Below, in pieces: positions 1-9,109 of a stretch of 64,000 nucleotides of DNA; position 1 is the stretch's first letter, and every line of letters starts with the position of its first letter. The translations under genes and the position numbers were made by a program. The notes under the pieces are model-generated. The model made no database searches. It saw only the letters and a list, made by a program, of their open reading frames with translations, and had not been told where the DNA came from. This DNA comes from Amoebidium appalachense (Eukaryota; Ichthyosporea), in assembly GCA_963693365.1 (NCBI GenBank), contig CAVNZM010000011.1:3472001-3536000 (forward strand). Direction: 5' to 3'.

Positions 1-122
1 CAACGCATGCCCTGAGGACCACCAAAAGGCAAAGGAGACAGCTCAGGCATTACAGGCCACCCGGGCAGTAAACAAGCGAACACAATCGAAGCCACCAAAG
101 TTTTGGGGTGTTGAATCTATAG

Positions 123-1628
123 ATGGCACACGGGCGAGGGAGGGATGTAGTGGAAAGATTTCCCGTGAAGCCGCGCTGCTTTTTCAGGTTCGTAAAGAAA
201 AATGCAGAACATTTTGTGGAAGAAACGCCGGTCTCCCCCAGCACTCAGACGTACGCATGGACACCGGAAAACGGTTGCCTCTCCCTCTCCCTGGAAAGCA
301 CAGAACCCGACACGATCCCGGTGTATCTTGCCTGTGTTAAACGTCTCCGGTTCGATGCGCAACAGGATGGCTACTCCGTGAATATCGAGTTCGAGAACCA
401 AGATAGTCCTGGGATACGCACCTTCGACACAACTTACGATTCGGTTCGAAACTTCATGTTGGACAAGAGGGGCAATGCTTTCAAGGAGATCATGGTGAAG
501 CACGCCCCATACCAGATCGAGGAGTACAAAAAGAGTACCATCCCTGGGAACCCAACACCCCCATATTTGCAGGAGGATTCGGTAGCAGACTTCTTGTTTG
601 ACAAACTGTACCGCGGGGCCCAACAAATTTCGGGGTCCATAAAAGATTTGATAGGGGTGGGGTCTGTGTGGACTTCGCCTGCAGTAGAGGGGAGAACCAA
701 TACTATAGTAATGCTACAGACATATCTTCCGAAGTCCACAATTTTCGCCCCCGGAGAATTGCTCCGTACACAACCCAACAACGAGTCAATGACTGTCCAG
801 CAATCGTTTAGGAATCTCAGGAACGATGGCTTCATGACCACCATATCGATGCCTAAATGGAAGTTCTTTTTTAGGAACGAACTCGCGACAATGTTGTTCC
901 AATGGCTGACTGACCCCCAACGGGTGCCCTACTTTATTATATACACAGGTGAAGTGCACCATGCTTCTGTCATCATACTCGTTTCAGGTGACAAGTCGAG
1001 TATAGTTCTGGAGTTCTTCAATGTCCATGCCCCGAGTAGCACGTTGACAAAAGCCCTTGTCTCATTCATGAGAAGCGCTGATCCCACAGGCAAGCTGAAA
1101 GACATACTTCGATCCCTCAAACCCGAAAGTGTTTGCACTGATTTGCAAAATCTTCATGGAAAAAGGACATTGTACGACGAATTGTTTGACAGAGACGAGG
1201 TGGTCGATGGGGCCTGTGCGTCTTGGTTGAGTATTTACATACTGCTGCGGACTTCACAAGCCGACTGGTCGTCCATACCGGGTGCGGATGGGCACACCAT
1301 AGGCGAGCGGATCTGCAACTTCATCAAGACGAAAATCGCAAGGGATGGGGGATTCCAAGCGGTCTATAAGGTCGGGGGAACGATCGCGATGTACGGAAAG
1401 CGCCTGGTCGAACTCTACGGGGCTAAGATGTATCAAACTGCGGATTGGTGGGCGCAAGACGGCGTCAATCAACAGGAGCGTTACCGAGAGGTCGTGGACA
1501 TGGTGCTTTCCAAGAAAGTTCTCGTATTGACCGATGCCGAGCTTAAGGATGCAGGACTGCCAACACGCAAGGACGGCGAGCAACTTGTGAACGAGGTCCG
1601 AGAACAAGCGGCGCGCCTCCTCCCCTGA
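123..1628 (+). CDS. Virus-like protein with C48/adenain-like cysteine-protease signature (paralogue 1)
   Basis: This is an intronless 501-residue ORF. It is clearly paralogous to the minus-strand gene at 6452-7981: both start with a PYCFFKFVK/PRCFFRFVK-type motif, share LIGVGS, TYLPKS and a near-identical C-terminal third, and end near DAELxxAGLPxRxDGExLV. The C-terminal half carries a possible Ulp1/adenain-type catalytic order: His280 in HHASVII, an acidic residue or Asn in LEFFN (297-300), Gln342 in DLQN and Cys365 in GACASWLSIYILLR. The C..W..YI.LR form is common in large DNA viruses of protists. In this family such enzymes process virion proteins or cleave ubiquitin-like tags. The protease call is inference from motif order; the first 240 residues are unrecognised. 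Base composition is nearer 50% GC than in the GC-rich neighbours. Confidence 0.55.
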   Translation: MAHGRGRDVVERFPVKPRCFFRFVKKNAEHFVEETPVSPSTQTYAWTPENGCLSLSLESTEPDTIPVYLACVKRLRFDAQQDGYSVNIEFENQDSPGIRTFDTTYDSVRNFMLDKRGNAFKEIMVKHAPYQIEEYKKSTIPGNPTPPYLQEDSVADFLFDKLYRGAQQISGSIKDLIGVGSVWTSPAVEGRTNTIVMLQTYLPKSTIFAPGELLRTQPNNESMTVQQSFRNLRNDGFMTTISMPKWKFFFRNELATMLFQWLTDPQRVPYFIIYTGEVHHASVIILVSGDKSSIVLEFFNVHAPSSTLTKALVSFMRSADPTGKLKDILRSLKPESVCTDLQNLHGKRTLYDELFDRDEVVDGACASWLSIYILLRTSQADWSSIPGADGHTIGERICNFIKTKIARDGGFQAVYKVGGTIAMYGKRLVELYGAKMYQTADWWAQDGVNQQERYREVVDMVLSKKVLVLTDAELKDAGLPTRKDGEQLVNEVREQAARLLP

Positions 1629-1670
1629 GGGCATCAAAAGGTCAAGAATTGAGGTGGATTGATCCCTGCC

Positions 1671-2036
1671 TCAGCGGAGGACCTCCCTTCTCAGCGCAGC
1701 GGCCAGCCGCGCGAGCCAGGCGGTGCGGTCGTCGCCCAGGCGTGTGGCAAAGTCGGCATAGGACATCTGTGCCGAGAACCATTGACCCTTCTCCTCGTTC
1801 CAGTAGCGCAGGCCGTTGACATTGGAAACTTCCATGCGCGGGCACCGGCCACATTCGCCAAAACGGGCTGTGTCGGCCTCCCAGCCCGCGGCCAGGCGCT
1901 TGTCATAAAGCAGGGCGGCACAGGCGGGTGCGTCGCAGGGCGGGTCACGACCGAACACCGTGCGCACCGCATCTCGCAGCGCAAGCGCAAGCAGGGTGGT
2001 CACGCAGAGGGCCATGAGCAGGAGTACCAGCTGCAT
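1671..2036 (-). CDS. Small membrane-anchored or secreted protein, unknown
   Basis: The 121-residue ORF begins with a strongly hydrophobic stretch (about residues 2-20, LVLLLMALCVTTLLALAL), which is either a signal peptide or an N-terminal anchor. Cysteines follow in a CDAPAC and an ECGRC context, so an oxidised or metal-binding ectodomain is possible. It converges on the upstream 501-residue gene (43-bp gap) and diverges from the next gene with about 48 bp between starts, so a compact shared promoter is likely. I recognise no family. Confidence 0.5.
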   Translation of the reverse strand: MQLVLLLMALCVTTLLALALRDAVRTVFGRDPPCDAPACAALLYDKRLAAGWEADTARFGECGRCPRMEVSNVNGLRYWNEEKGQWFSAQMSYADFATRLGDDRTAWLARLAAALRREVLR

Positions 2037-2084
2037 TGTTACGTCACGGGCGCATTTTGTGCCGGCTTAATCTTCCTGTAGTGC

Positions 2085-2672
2085 ATGCACATCACGCACG
2101 GCGACCGCTTCGTCAGCCGCAACCTCGCGCTGCTCAGCTGCCCGGTGGAGTGGCCCGAGGACCTGGCCAACACGAGGCACACGGGCATGGGCCTGCGGTG
2201 GCGGCGTGACGGCGACAAGGTCACCGCCATGCTCGGTGAGACACGCATGTACTGGAGGGCGCTGCCCGAGGCCAACGTCGTCACGTTCACCGATGACCCG
2301 GCTCAGGCGAGCTCTTTTGGGTTCAGCGACTGCCCGCTCCCGCAGCCCAACCACGTTCCCGACACGGGTCTGGCGGGCGTGCGGGTGCGTCTGCACGACA
2401 AAGACCTGCCGGCTCTCCCCCCACCTAGCGCACCGCCCCAGGGCCGCGTGGAGCTCGGCGTGGCCTTCTCCATCGGCGTGCTCGGCGTGGGGCCCCTGCC
2501 CATGCCCTCGTGGTTTGTGTCCTCGGTCGCAGACACGAGCCCCACCATGCAGTATGGGTTCCGCGGCGTCAACCTTGCGCTGTGCCTGCTGCACGTGTGG
2601 CGCGTGCGCGTGTGCGTGGACCTGTTCCCGTTCCCGGGCCTGACGCTTTTTCTGGCGCTGCTCGAGCTCTGA
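2085..2672 (+). CDS. Hypothetical virus-like protein
   Basis: The 195-residue intronless ORF is GC-rich with strong third-position GC, like the neighbouring genes. It opens MHITHGDRFVSRNLALL and has a hydrophobic C-terminus (about residues 160-195) that could be a membrane segment. A second plus-strand frame is also open here because of the GC bias; this frame was chosen because it has the natural start just after the divergent promoter and ends 20 bp before the next gene. No domain is recognised. Confidence 0.45.
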   Translation: MHITHGDRFVSRNLALLSCPVEWPEDLANTRHTGMGLRWRRDGDKVTAMLGETRMYWRALPEANVVTFTDDPAQASSFGFSDCPLPQPNHVPDTGLAGVRVRLHDKDLPALPPPSAPPQGRVELGVAFSIGVLGVGPLPMPSWFVSSVADTSPTMQYGFRGVNLALCLLHVWRVRVCVDLFPFPGLTLFLALLEL

Positions 2673-2692
2673 TATTTTGTAGCCATCTATCA

Positions 2693-3088
2693 ATGCGTGC
2701 GCTGCTCCTGTGTCCCCCCCTGCTTGCACTGGTCCTTGCGGCCCCCGAGTGCCTGGTGTTTGCGAGCTCGGCAACCCTTGCGGCAACCACCGCGCACGTG
2801 CCGCCCAGCTCCACTGCCGAAACAAAGACGTGGTGGGCGACCCTGACGCACGTGGAGACCGTTGCAGCCACCACCACAGCCGCCGCTTCGATTCAAACCA
2901 TCGAAACCACCTCGGCCTCGGAAACTCCCACCGAAACGGACACCGACGTATTCGAGATCCCCACCTCCATCACTGAAGGCGACCCAACCGACGAACCCAT
3001 GCCCACGATGCCCGTGGACCCGCCCGCACCACCCGCCGGGGTGAACGCATCCAACTGGGAGTGCCGTTGCACGCTCATCAGACGTTAA
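2693..3088 (+). CDS. Secreted Thr/Ser/Pro-rich protein, unknown
   Basis: The 131-residue ORF starts MRALLLCPPLLALVLAAP, a good signal peptide. The rest is dominated by Thr, Ser, Ala and Pro, with TETDTD and PTDEPMPTMPVDPP stretches and a Cys pair (CRC) near the C-terminus. This is the composition of a mucin-like, probably O-glycosylated surface or virion protein. It starts 20 bp after the preceding stop and on the same strand, so the two may be co-expressed. Function is unknown. Confidence 0.5.
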   Translation: MRALLLCPPLLALVLAAPECLVFASSATLAATTAHVPPSSTAETKTWWATLTHVETVAATTTAAASIQTIETTSASETPTETDTDVFEIPTSITEGDPTDEPMPTMPVDPPAPPAGVNASNWECRCTLIRR

Positions 3089-3168
3089 TCATTTCTCGGA
3101 AAACCAGAGTTGGCCTGTCCATTCTTTGTTTTGTTCAGCCACGCCAGCTTTTAATTTGCGCAAGAAGA

Positions 3169-3672
3169 ATGGACTTGTCAAATGCGATTGCCTTAATCAT
3201 TCTAATGCTTACTATCGGTGTGTTGGCATGGGCATACATCAAGTACGAACCCAAACCTGCCCCTGGCAAAAACGACAGTACCCCTAAGCCTGGCCCCGGC
3301 AAAAACGACAGTACCCCTGCAGTCGCACGGACACAGTGGTATGCTTTCGACCAAGTGGGGGACCACAGCACGGACAACACGTTTAACGACTGGCAAGACC
3401 CGGTGAACTATGGGTACACGTCGGCCAGTCAGTGCATTAACCGATGCCAATCTATGAGCGGATGCCAACAGGTGGGCTATTCGCCATGGCAGGATATGGA
3501 CGGGAAGCGGCCAAAAGGCTATTGCTACATGAGAAAAGCCGTCAAGAAATGGCCGTTGGATGCGTGGTCAAACAAGTCCGGTGTGGCTGCATCGGAATCG
3601 CAGGTCACGTATGTGATGGCCGCACAAGTGCCGGAGAGCGAGAAGCAACATGGCAAGCTGGTTGAGTTCTAG
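3169..3672 (+). CDS. Single-pass membrane protein with a small Cys-rich, PAN/apple-like ectodomain
   Basis: The 167-residue protein has an N-terminal transmembrane segment (about residues 6-25). A short repeat follows, in which the unit PxPGKNDSTP occurs twice and acts as a linker. After it comes a domain with Cys spaced as CINRCQSMSGC and a later CYMRK. Cysteines followed by a CY(M/L)RK strand resemble PAN/apple or WSC lectin-type modules, so a carbohydrate- or protein-binding surface role is possible. This assignment is weak. The first Met before the hydrophobic segment was chosen as start. Confidence 0.5.
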   Translation: MDLSNAIALIILMLTIGVLAWAYIKYEPKPAPGKNDSTPKPGPGKNDSTPAVARTQWYAFDQVGDHSTDNTFNDWQDPVNYGYTSASQCINRCQSMSGCQQVGYSPWQDMDGKRPKGYCYMRKAVKKWPLDAWSNKSGVAASESQVTYVMAAQVPESEKQHGKLVEF

Positions 3673-3850
3673 CATGAATCAGATGAACAAATGTAAGAAA
3701 GGCTGGCATTTCCATTGCCCCCTGGTTTGGGTGCACGCTGCTACAAAGATATTTGGCAACCTTGTTTTTCTTTGTCGTGTATATGGCCAATTTGATGGCT
3801 GTTTGATCTTGTGTCTAGAGCTGGCTTCTTTTTTATTGTGCCCCAATGTA

Positions 3851-5208
3851 ATGTCGCATGCGCGCTCCCGCATCCTTGACGACATGGCGTCCCACATCGA
3901 TTTCTCGGCAGCCGTGGCGCGCCGGGCAGCGTTCCCGCACGGGCCAGCCCTGCCCTCGGCCCCCCGCAGCGTGTCGGTGCCGAGCGAGGCGCCCCCGCGT
4001 GTCGAGCCCCCGCAGCCGCCGCAGGGCCAGTGGCGCTACCACTTCGTGACGGGCGGGTCCGAGTGCCGGCCGCTGCAGGTGGAGTTTCCCGCCACCCAGT
4101 CCGTGCACGGCATCCGTGTTGAGGGCATCAAGGCGCACAGCGTGTACGACGTGTGCGAGGGCGCCAACAAGCTCACGCTGTCGCTGTCGTACCTGGACTC
4201 GCCCGACGGCCGGCCCCCAGGCATGTGGGTGAAGGCGTCCACCGACGTGTACCTGCCTGTGGGCAACTACACCCTGGACACCCTGTGCGCCGAACTCGAG
4301 ATGCGTCTGGACGCCGCCATCGCCGCATGCTTCAACCCCAGCTACAGCCCCGAGGAGGTGGCGGACATTTTGGAGATGTACCCGGACACGCTGCCCTACT
4401 ACGCCAGCGTCACACACACGGAGCGGTTGCGCCGGGACGCCGAGCGCAACGGCGAGGCGTGGACCAGGCACCAGGACTTTGTGTGCAAGACGCGGTGGGC
4501 GCCACGCCGGCAGGGCCCGCGCGACGAGATCGCATTCGAGGCGCTGATGCTCGCGCAGCTGTACTACAGGGAGAACGCATGGGCGTGGCGTGAGCTGGCC
4601 AACGAGCGTGACACCCACGGGCGCATCCAGTGGCCGTTCCACAACACGCTGTACAACCTCATGACGCCCTCGAAGCTCGCGCTGCCCGGGCGACTGGTCA
4701 TCAGCATCCACCACCGCAAGAACATGGACCCGGACACCATGAAGCACTGGCTGCCGTATGCGTCGGTGCCGACGTTCTCGCTTGACGTGTGCCGGGGGCT
4801 CGGGAGCGTGCTGGGAATGGCGGCCGGCGCGCACGTCAGCCACAGCCTGACAGCGGGGCTGCCTCCGCTGGCCCGCTACTTCGACGGGCGAGACCATGCG
4901 GCCGTGGAGGAGGGCGACCAGCAGCTGCCGTGCCAGGGCGACAACATCCAGTGCGTGTTTGGGACGGATGCACCCCTGGGCCCGCGGGGGCGCTCATGGT
5001 GCACGTCATGCAGGGCGAGACGAACCTGCAGGGGCGCATCATGGCGCCGGGCGTGCAGGGGGCGGCGGGCGGGGCGGTGGACGACATGCTGGCGAGCCCG
5101 CAGATCTTGGGGACGCTGGACCACGTCGACACGCTGCGGCTGGTGGTGGTGGACGAGACCGGGACAAGGGTGACTGGCTGTTTCTCGGCGCTGGTCGCGG
5201 TTAAATAA
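3851..5208 (+). CDS. Possible virion structural protein (penton/minor-capsid-like), with one frameshift
   Basis: The reading frame starts at 3851 (or at the Met at 3884), is open to about 4985, and continues in another plus frame to the TAA at 5206-5208. One missing base in the GGGCCC run near 4990 would explain the break. About 450 residues would be encoded. The protein has a Pro-rich N-terminus, then beta-rich text with LPVGNYTLDTLCAELE and a FSLDVCRGLGSVLGM segment, and a C-terminal stretch where a GALMVHVM strand is followed by ..LGTLDHVDTLRLVVVDETG. That order (LPxGxYTxxxL, then a LG-type hinge, then a final V..LR..V.D..G strand) resembles minor capsid or penton-like proteins of eukaryotic dsDNA viruses and polintons, but this is inference. 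AATAAA overlaps the stop codon. The indel may be a sequencing error or real decay. Confidence 0.5.
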
Positions 5209-5235
5209 AAGAGACTCCCAGATAATTCCTGACCT

Positions 5236-5751
5236 CTACCCGCCCATAGCCGCCCTGTCAGCGGGGCGTTCAACCTGTGGGAACCTAGGCACGAACGAGA
5301 AGGACTCGAATGTCGCGTACGCCGCACGGCGCGCCACAGCCATGCCGCAGTGACGCGCGCGCTCCTGGAACTGCTGGTAGCGGTCGGTGTACTGGGGATC
5401 GGACGACGTCTCCATGAGGAACACGCCAAACCTGTCCTCCTCCTCGTCACCGAAGAAGATGATGTTGACGACGACGGGGACCCCCTCGAGCCGCCCGACC
5501 ATGAGCCAGTTGTAGTGCCCCCTCCCATGGATCATCCAGGGCTCCCGCGCCTGTGCGCTTTCGATCAAGAACAGAAACGACTCCTGCCCGGACAACACAT
5601 CCTCGCACGGCAGTGTCAGCTGCAAGTAGAATATGTTCGGCTGGCCCAGCCGTGGTATCATTTCGGCCAAATCCGAGCCGCCGTCGATAAACACCTCGTG
5701 GTCGTAATCCGCGTCCCATCCCCATGTGGCCTGTGAAGTCCCGATTCCCAT
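5236..5751 (-). CDS. Hypothetical virus-like protein, 171 aa
   Basis: The ORF reads from the Met at 5751 (MGIGTSQATWGWDADYD) to the stop at 5236. It is rich in acidic and aromatic residues, with GDEEEDRFGVFLMETS and two beta-like hydrophobic runs. It ends 27 bp after the stop of the convergent structural-protein gene. It is divergent from the resolvase gene, with 78 bp between starts, so the two may share a promoter. No family was recognised. Confidence 0.5.
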   Translation of the reverse strand: MGIGTSQATWGWDADYDHEVFIDGGSDLAEMIPRLGQPNIFYLQLTLPCEDVLSGQESFLFLIESAQAREPWMIHGRGHYNWLMVGRLEGVPVVVNIIFFGDEEEDRFGVFLMETSSDPQYTDRYQQFQERARHCGMAVARRAAYATFESFSFVPRFPQVERPADRAAMGG

Positions 5752-5793
5752 GCCTGTGCCAACAATATTCTTGTAAACGAGTTGGGCAGGGAA

Positions 5794-5804
5794 GCATAAA
5801 AGGG
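5794..5804 (+). promoter_or_regulatory. TATA-like box upstream of the resolvase gene
   Basis: GCATAAAAGGG lies 26 bp before the resolvase ATG. A similar CCTTTTATA or GCTTTTATA (TATAAAAG on the other strand) precedes the BRO-like, helicase and zinc-finger genes, which supports a common early-type promoter for the block. Confidence 0.4.
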
Positions 5805-5829
5805 AATCCCCCAACCCCCCACCCTCACA

Positions 5830-6406
5830 ATGCGTGTGGCCGCCATCGACATCGGCTTCCTGAACCTGGTGGTGTGCGTGCTCAGCACGACCGACGACCC
5901 CGCGCACGCCCTTCATCATCCACACGTGGGACCGCTGGCTCGTGGGCAACCCGGACACCACGGCCACGGTGCTGGTGGAGCTGCTGCTGCGCCGGCTGCA
6001 CGAGGACCGCGCGCTGTTCGCGGACGTCGACATGGTCGTCATCGAGCGCCAGATGGTCACCAAGCTGAGCGTGCTGGCGCACGCGCTGCAGGCGTACTTC
6101 CTCACCCTCAGATTGACCAATGGCCACGGGCCCGGCGTGGTGCTGCAGCACGGCACGCGCAAGAACCAGTGCGGGGCGTGGCTCGCCCGCCACGGAATGG
6201 CTCCTGCGGAGACGGGCAAGGCGGGGTATGCGGTGTACAAGCGGCGTGCGGTGGTCGACACGCAGCAAGCGCTCAAGCTGCAGAGTGAGCAGGGGTGGCG
6301 GGACAAGTTTGGGCGGGAGGGCAAGAAGGACGACATGGCGGATGCGCTGCTGCACGGTCTGTGGTACCTGTTCTGTCGGAATCAGAAGGGGGGGGTCACG
6401 CGGTGA
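5830..6406 (+). CDS. RuvC-like Holliday-junction resolvase, poxvirus A22 type, with a frameshift
   Basis: The product would cleave four-way DNA junctions during replication or packaging of a viral genome. The expected RNase H-fold catalytic residues are visible: Asp7 in AIDIGFLN, Glu in VVIERQMV, and the C-terminal acidic pair in KKDDMADALLHG. Total length is about 191 residues, matching viral A22-type resolvases. The frame changes between about 5908 and 5940: the first 26 codons are in one frame and the rest, starting FIIHTWDRW, in another, so one extra C in a GCCC run would account for it. Both halves are family-like, so this was one gene. The indel is either a sequencing error or an inactivating mutation. 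Confidence 0.75.
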
Positions 6407-6451
6407 AAGCAGGCAGACAGTGTTCAAAATAAAGTTGGCAATCGCCCCTGC

Positions 6452-7981
6452 TCATGCGAGCACACTTGCATTCGGAGTTGTCGCTGCTGCGTTCGCGATG
6501 TCTTCCACAAGCCGCTCTCCATCCCTGCGCCTCGGCAGTCCTGCGGCTTCAAGCTCGGCATCGGTCAACACGACCGTTTTCTTGGTTATTACCTCTTGTA
6601 TTACCTGTGTGTACCGTGGGTCATCAAGATTCGGCTGCACCACATATATGTCTGCTTCATGCATCTTAGCCCAGTAGAGTTCGGTCAGTTGCTTCCCGTA
6701 CAGGGACAGCACGGCCCCGATTTTGTAGACTGCCCGGAATCCTCTGTCCACCTTCCCAAGCTTTGTCGTTATATGATTGCAGACCCGTTCCCCAATGGTG
6801 TTTCCATTGCCCAGTTGGGAACCCCAGTCGAAGCTTGACGTGCGCAGGAGTATGTAGACCATCAACCAGGAGGCACATGCCGAGTCGTGTATTTCGTTTC
6901 TATCGACAAGTCCCTCATACAAAACCCTTGCAACACTTTTCTGAAGGCTCTTACATACAGATTCGTGTTGGTAGGTGCGCAGAACTTTAGAGCTTTCAGT
7001 GTAACCGGCCCCCTCAAGGAACATACAGAGGGCGTCAGCGATTAGCCCTGCCGGGGCAGTCATGTTAAAGCACTCGACCACCTTGACTTGCGAATCGATA
7101 ATGATAACAGAAGCATGCTCTGGGCTCGACACATGCATTATATAGTAGCGCTCACGTTCTTGGCTTTTCAGCCATGAAGAGAGGTTCGACACAAATTCTT
7201 TCGGGCATCTGAAACCCCACTTTCCTGCTGACACCTTCCAAGTGGACATTTTACCATTGTCCGTCACAACACCGACTGCTGGTGTGGACTTGGGGACAGC
7301 ATCACTATTATGCTCTATTTTGAGGGATGTGCCAGGGGATGTGCCAGGGGAAAAACGAACAGATTTTGGCAGATAGGTTTGCAGCAGTACGAAGGTGTTG
7401 TCCCGAGACATAGAGCGACACCCTGCCACAGCCGGTGAGGCATCAATGGAGCCAACCCCAATCAGCTCGGTCAGTGACTTCTGAAGATCAACGAGACCGT
7501 TGTACCAGTCAAATAGAAGTGGCCACGTTTTTTGTATGTCCTCCATCATGTCCGAGGGCGTAGGTCTTCCAGGGACAATAGCCTGTTTGTACTTTTCGGC
7601 CACGTAGGGAGCACACTTCACCACAATCGACCCGAAACGGTGCTTCCGCTGGTCCACGAGAAACCGGCTTTTTGAATCATACCTTACAGCAAACTTGTAT
7701 TCCGTACCAGCTGTTTGACGCATACAAATAAACAACAATCTGTAGCCACCCAGCCCTGCTTCAAAAACCAGAGATGTAACACAGGTCAGACAGACTGGTT
7801 CGACATCATTTTGAGTGCTCCACAAGTTGATGGAGAGACAGACGTCCCCCATAGCCCACTTGTATGTCTGGGTGTTGCGGGGTTTCAGATGTGCGTCTTC
7901 CAACTTGAAATGTTGGGTATTGCGTTTGACAAACTTGAAGAAGCAGTAGGGCTTTACCGACAATGTCTGTGTTGAAGCCAT
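6452..7981 (-). CDS. Virus-like protein with C48/adenain-like cysteine-protease signature (paralogue 2)
   Basis: This intact 509-residue ORF is the diverged second copy of the gene at 123-1628, in the opposite orientation. The same possible catalytic order is kept: His in EHASVIII, Glu/Asn in VVECFN, Gln in SLQK and Cys in DSACASWLMVYILLR. Conservation of exactly these blocks between diverged copies supports a functional domain rather than chance. The N-terminus has the shared PYCFFKFVKRN motif. A direct repeat (GTGCCAGGGGAT twice near 7327-7350) adds a short PGTSPGTS insertion not seen in the other copy. Confidence 0.55.
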   Translation of the reverse strand: MASTQTLSVKPYCFFKFVKRNTQHFKLEDAHLKPRNTQTYKWAMGDVCLSINLWSTQNDVEPVCLTCVTSLVFEAGLGGYRLLFICMRQTAGTEYKFAVRYDSKSRFLVDQRKHRFGSIVVKCAPYVAEKYKQAIVPGRPTPSDMMEDIQKTWPLLFDWYNGLVDLQKSLTELIGVGSIDASPAVAGCRSMSRDNTFVLLQTYLPKSVRFSPGTSPGTSLKIEHNSDAVPKSTPAVGVVTDNGKMSTWKVSAGKWGFRCPKEFVSNLSSWLKSQERERYYIMHVSSPEHASVIIIDSQVKVVECFNMTAPAGLIADALCMFLEGAGYTESSKVLRTYQHESVCKSLQKSVARVLYEGLVDRNEIHDSACASWLMVYILLRTSSFDWGSQLGNGNTIGERVCNHITTKLGKVDRGFRAVYKIGAVLSLYGKQLTELYWAKMHEADIYVVQPNLDDPRYTQVIQEVITKKTVVLTDAELEAAGLPRRRDGERLVEDIANAAATTPNASVLA

Positions 7982-8104
7982 CTACACAACAGCCGAATTT
8001 TTCGACATATGGGTGGTTCCCTGGGACAGTTTCGGATGGGTTCCCGCGTGGGGTGGGGGGGGGGGGGATTGCGTCCATTCTGTGACCGATATATGCAAAA
8101 GAGT

Positions 8105-8512
8105 TTATATCCCTGCTGCACCGATGCCAGCAGGCTTGACGCAGCAGAAGTCCGGCGCGCACGGCATCGACGTGGCCCTGCGCCGCTTGCACCGCAGCAC
8201 CCCGCCGGTCTTGGGGTCCGGTCGGTAGAGGTTGCAGCCCACAAACTGGTTGCACGGCACGAGCGACGGATTCTGCGGCACCACCGTGCGGCACAGCCAC
8301 CCGCACCCCACCCCCGGCACCGGCACCTGCGAGCACACGGGCGCTGCGGTGGCCGTCTGCGCAACGAGCCGTGTGCATCTGGATGGTTGGGTGAGGGTGG
8401 GCGTCGGGGTGGTTGGCGCCGGCGTCGGGGGGGCCGTCACGTTCACGTAGCTGGCGGCGGCGGCGGCGGCTTGTGCAAGTAGGGCAACGAGCACGTACAT
8501 TACCGTGTGCAT
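8105..8512 (-). CDS. Secreted Cys-rich protein, unknown
   Basis: The 135-residue ORF has a signal peptide (MHTVMYVLVALLAQAAAAAA), a Thr/Pro linker (APPTPAPTTPTPTLTQP) and a C-terminal domain with at least nine Cys, including CGWLC and DFCCVK. The layout suggests a small disulfide-bonded ectodomain, possibly a virion surface or secreted protein. No family was recognised. The start is 99 bp from the divergent 153-residue gene. Confidence 0.5.
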   Translation of the reverse strand: MHTVMYVLVALLAQAAAAAASYVNVTAPPTPAPTTPTPTLTQPSRCTRLVAQTATAAPVCSQVPVPGVGCGWLCRTVVPQNPSLVPCNQFVGCNLYRPDPKTGGVLRCKRRRATSMPCAPDFCCVKPAGIGAAGI

Positions 8513-8611
8513 GGATAATAGTTGTGGGCGCAGGGGTGTTCTTGTTTGTTGGGGGGTGGGGGGCGGGAGGTCCCAGAGCTGGTTGTGTTCTATTTATTGG
8601 GGCCTGCACAT

Positions 8612-9073
8612 ATGAACTGGCCGGTGGAAAAGAGGGTGCTGTCCAACCCGGGGGACCTGCAAGCCTTTGTCGACGACCCAACGTGGTTTCATCCCGCCCA
8701 GCCGGGCATTGCGGGTGGGGTCCAGACCCGAGCACTGGGTGTAGTCCGCATCGTCTACCCGCAGCCGCCCGAGCCCACGGACGAATTCGGCAACATTCGC
8801 AGGGGCAGAATGTCGGTGCTGACTGCCCCACTCAGGTTTGTGTGCAAGCACACGCACTTCATCGATGCCTGGTATGACCCTCCACGCGTGATGGATGATG
8901 GCCGCGCGACGGGCTTCTGGGAGTTTGCAATTGATGCGGGGCATGACTGGGTCGATGACAGGCGGCTCATGGTCACGTACAGCGCTGCACTGAATGCCTT
9001 TCAGTGGATGATGGTCTTTGACCTGGATATCCAGCCTTATATTATTTATGGTTCCCTGTTCTCGCTTTATTGA
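8612..9073 (+). CDS. Hypothetical virus-like protein, 153 aa
   Basis: The ORF is taken from the Met at 8612 (MNWPVEKRVLSNPGD). A longer ORF starts at 8522, but its first 30 codons overlap the upstream G-rich spacer and read as low-complexity Gly. A CTATTTATT element sits 20 bp before the chosen start. The C-terminus is hydrophobic and aromatic (IQPYIIYGSLFSLY). It ends 37 bp before the stop of the convergent BRO-like gene. Function is unknown. Confidence 0.45.
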   Translation: MNWPVEKRVLSNPGDLQAFVDDPTWFHPAQPGIAGGVQTRALGVVRIVYPQPPEPTDEFGNIRRGRMSVLTAPLRFVCKHTHFIDAWYDPPRVMDDGRATGFWEFAIDAGHDWVDDRRLMVTYSAALNAFQWMMVFDLDIQPYIIYGSLFSLY

Positions 9074-9109
9074 TGCTCAGCCTGGTTGGTGTGCCTCGGC
9101 CACTATACT

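Noticed and set aside
2-340. Open plus-strand frame at the left edge overlapping the 501-residue gene (starts NACPEDHQKAKETAQ)
   Set aside because: The first 40 codons look protein-like and could be the end of a truncated upstream gene, but the frame overlaps a better gene and no family is recognisable.
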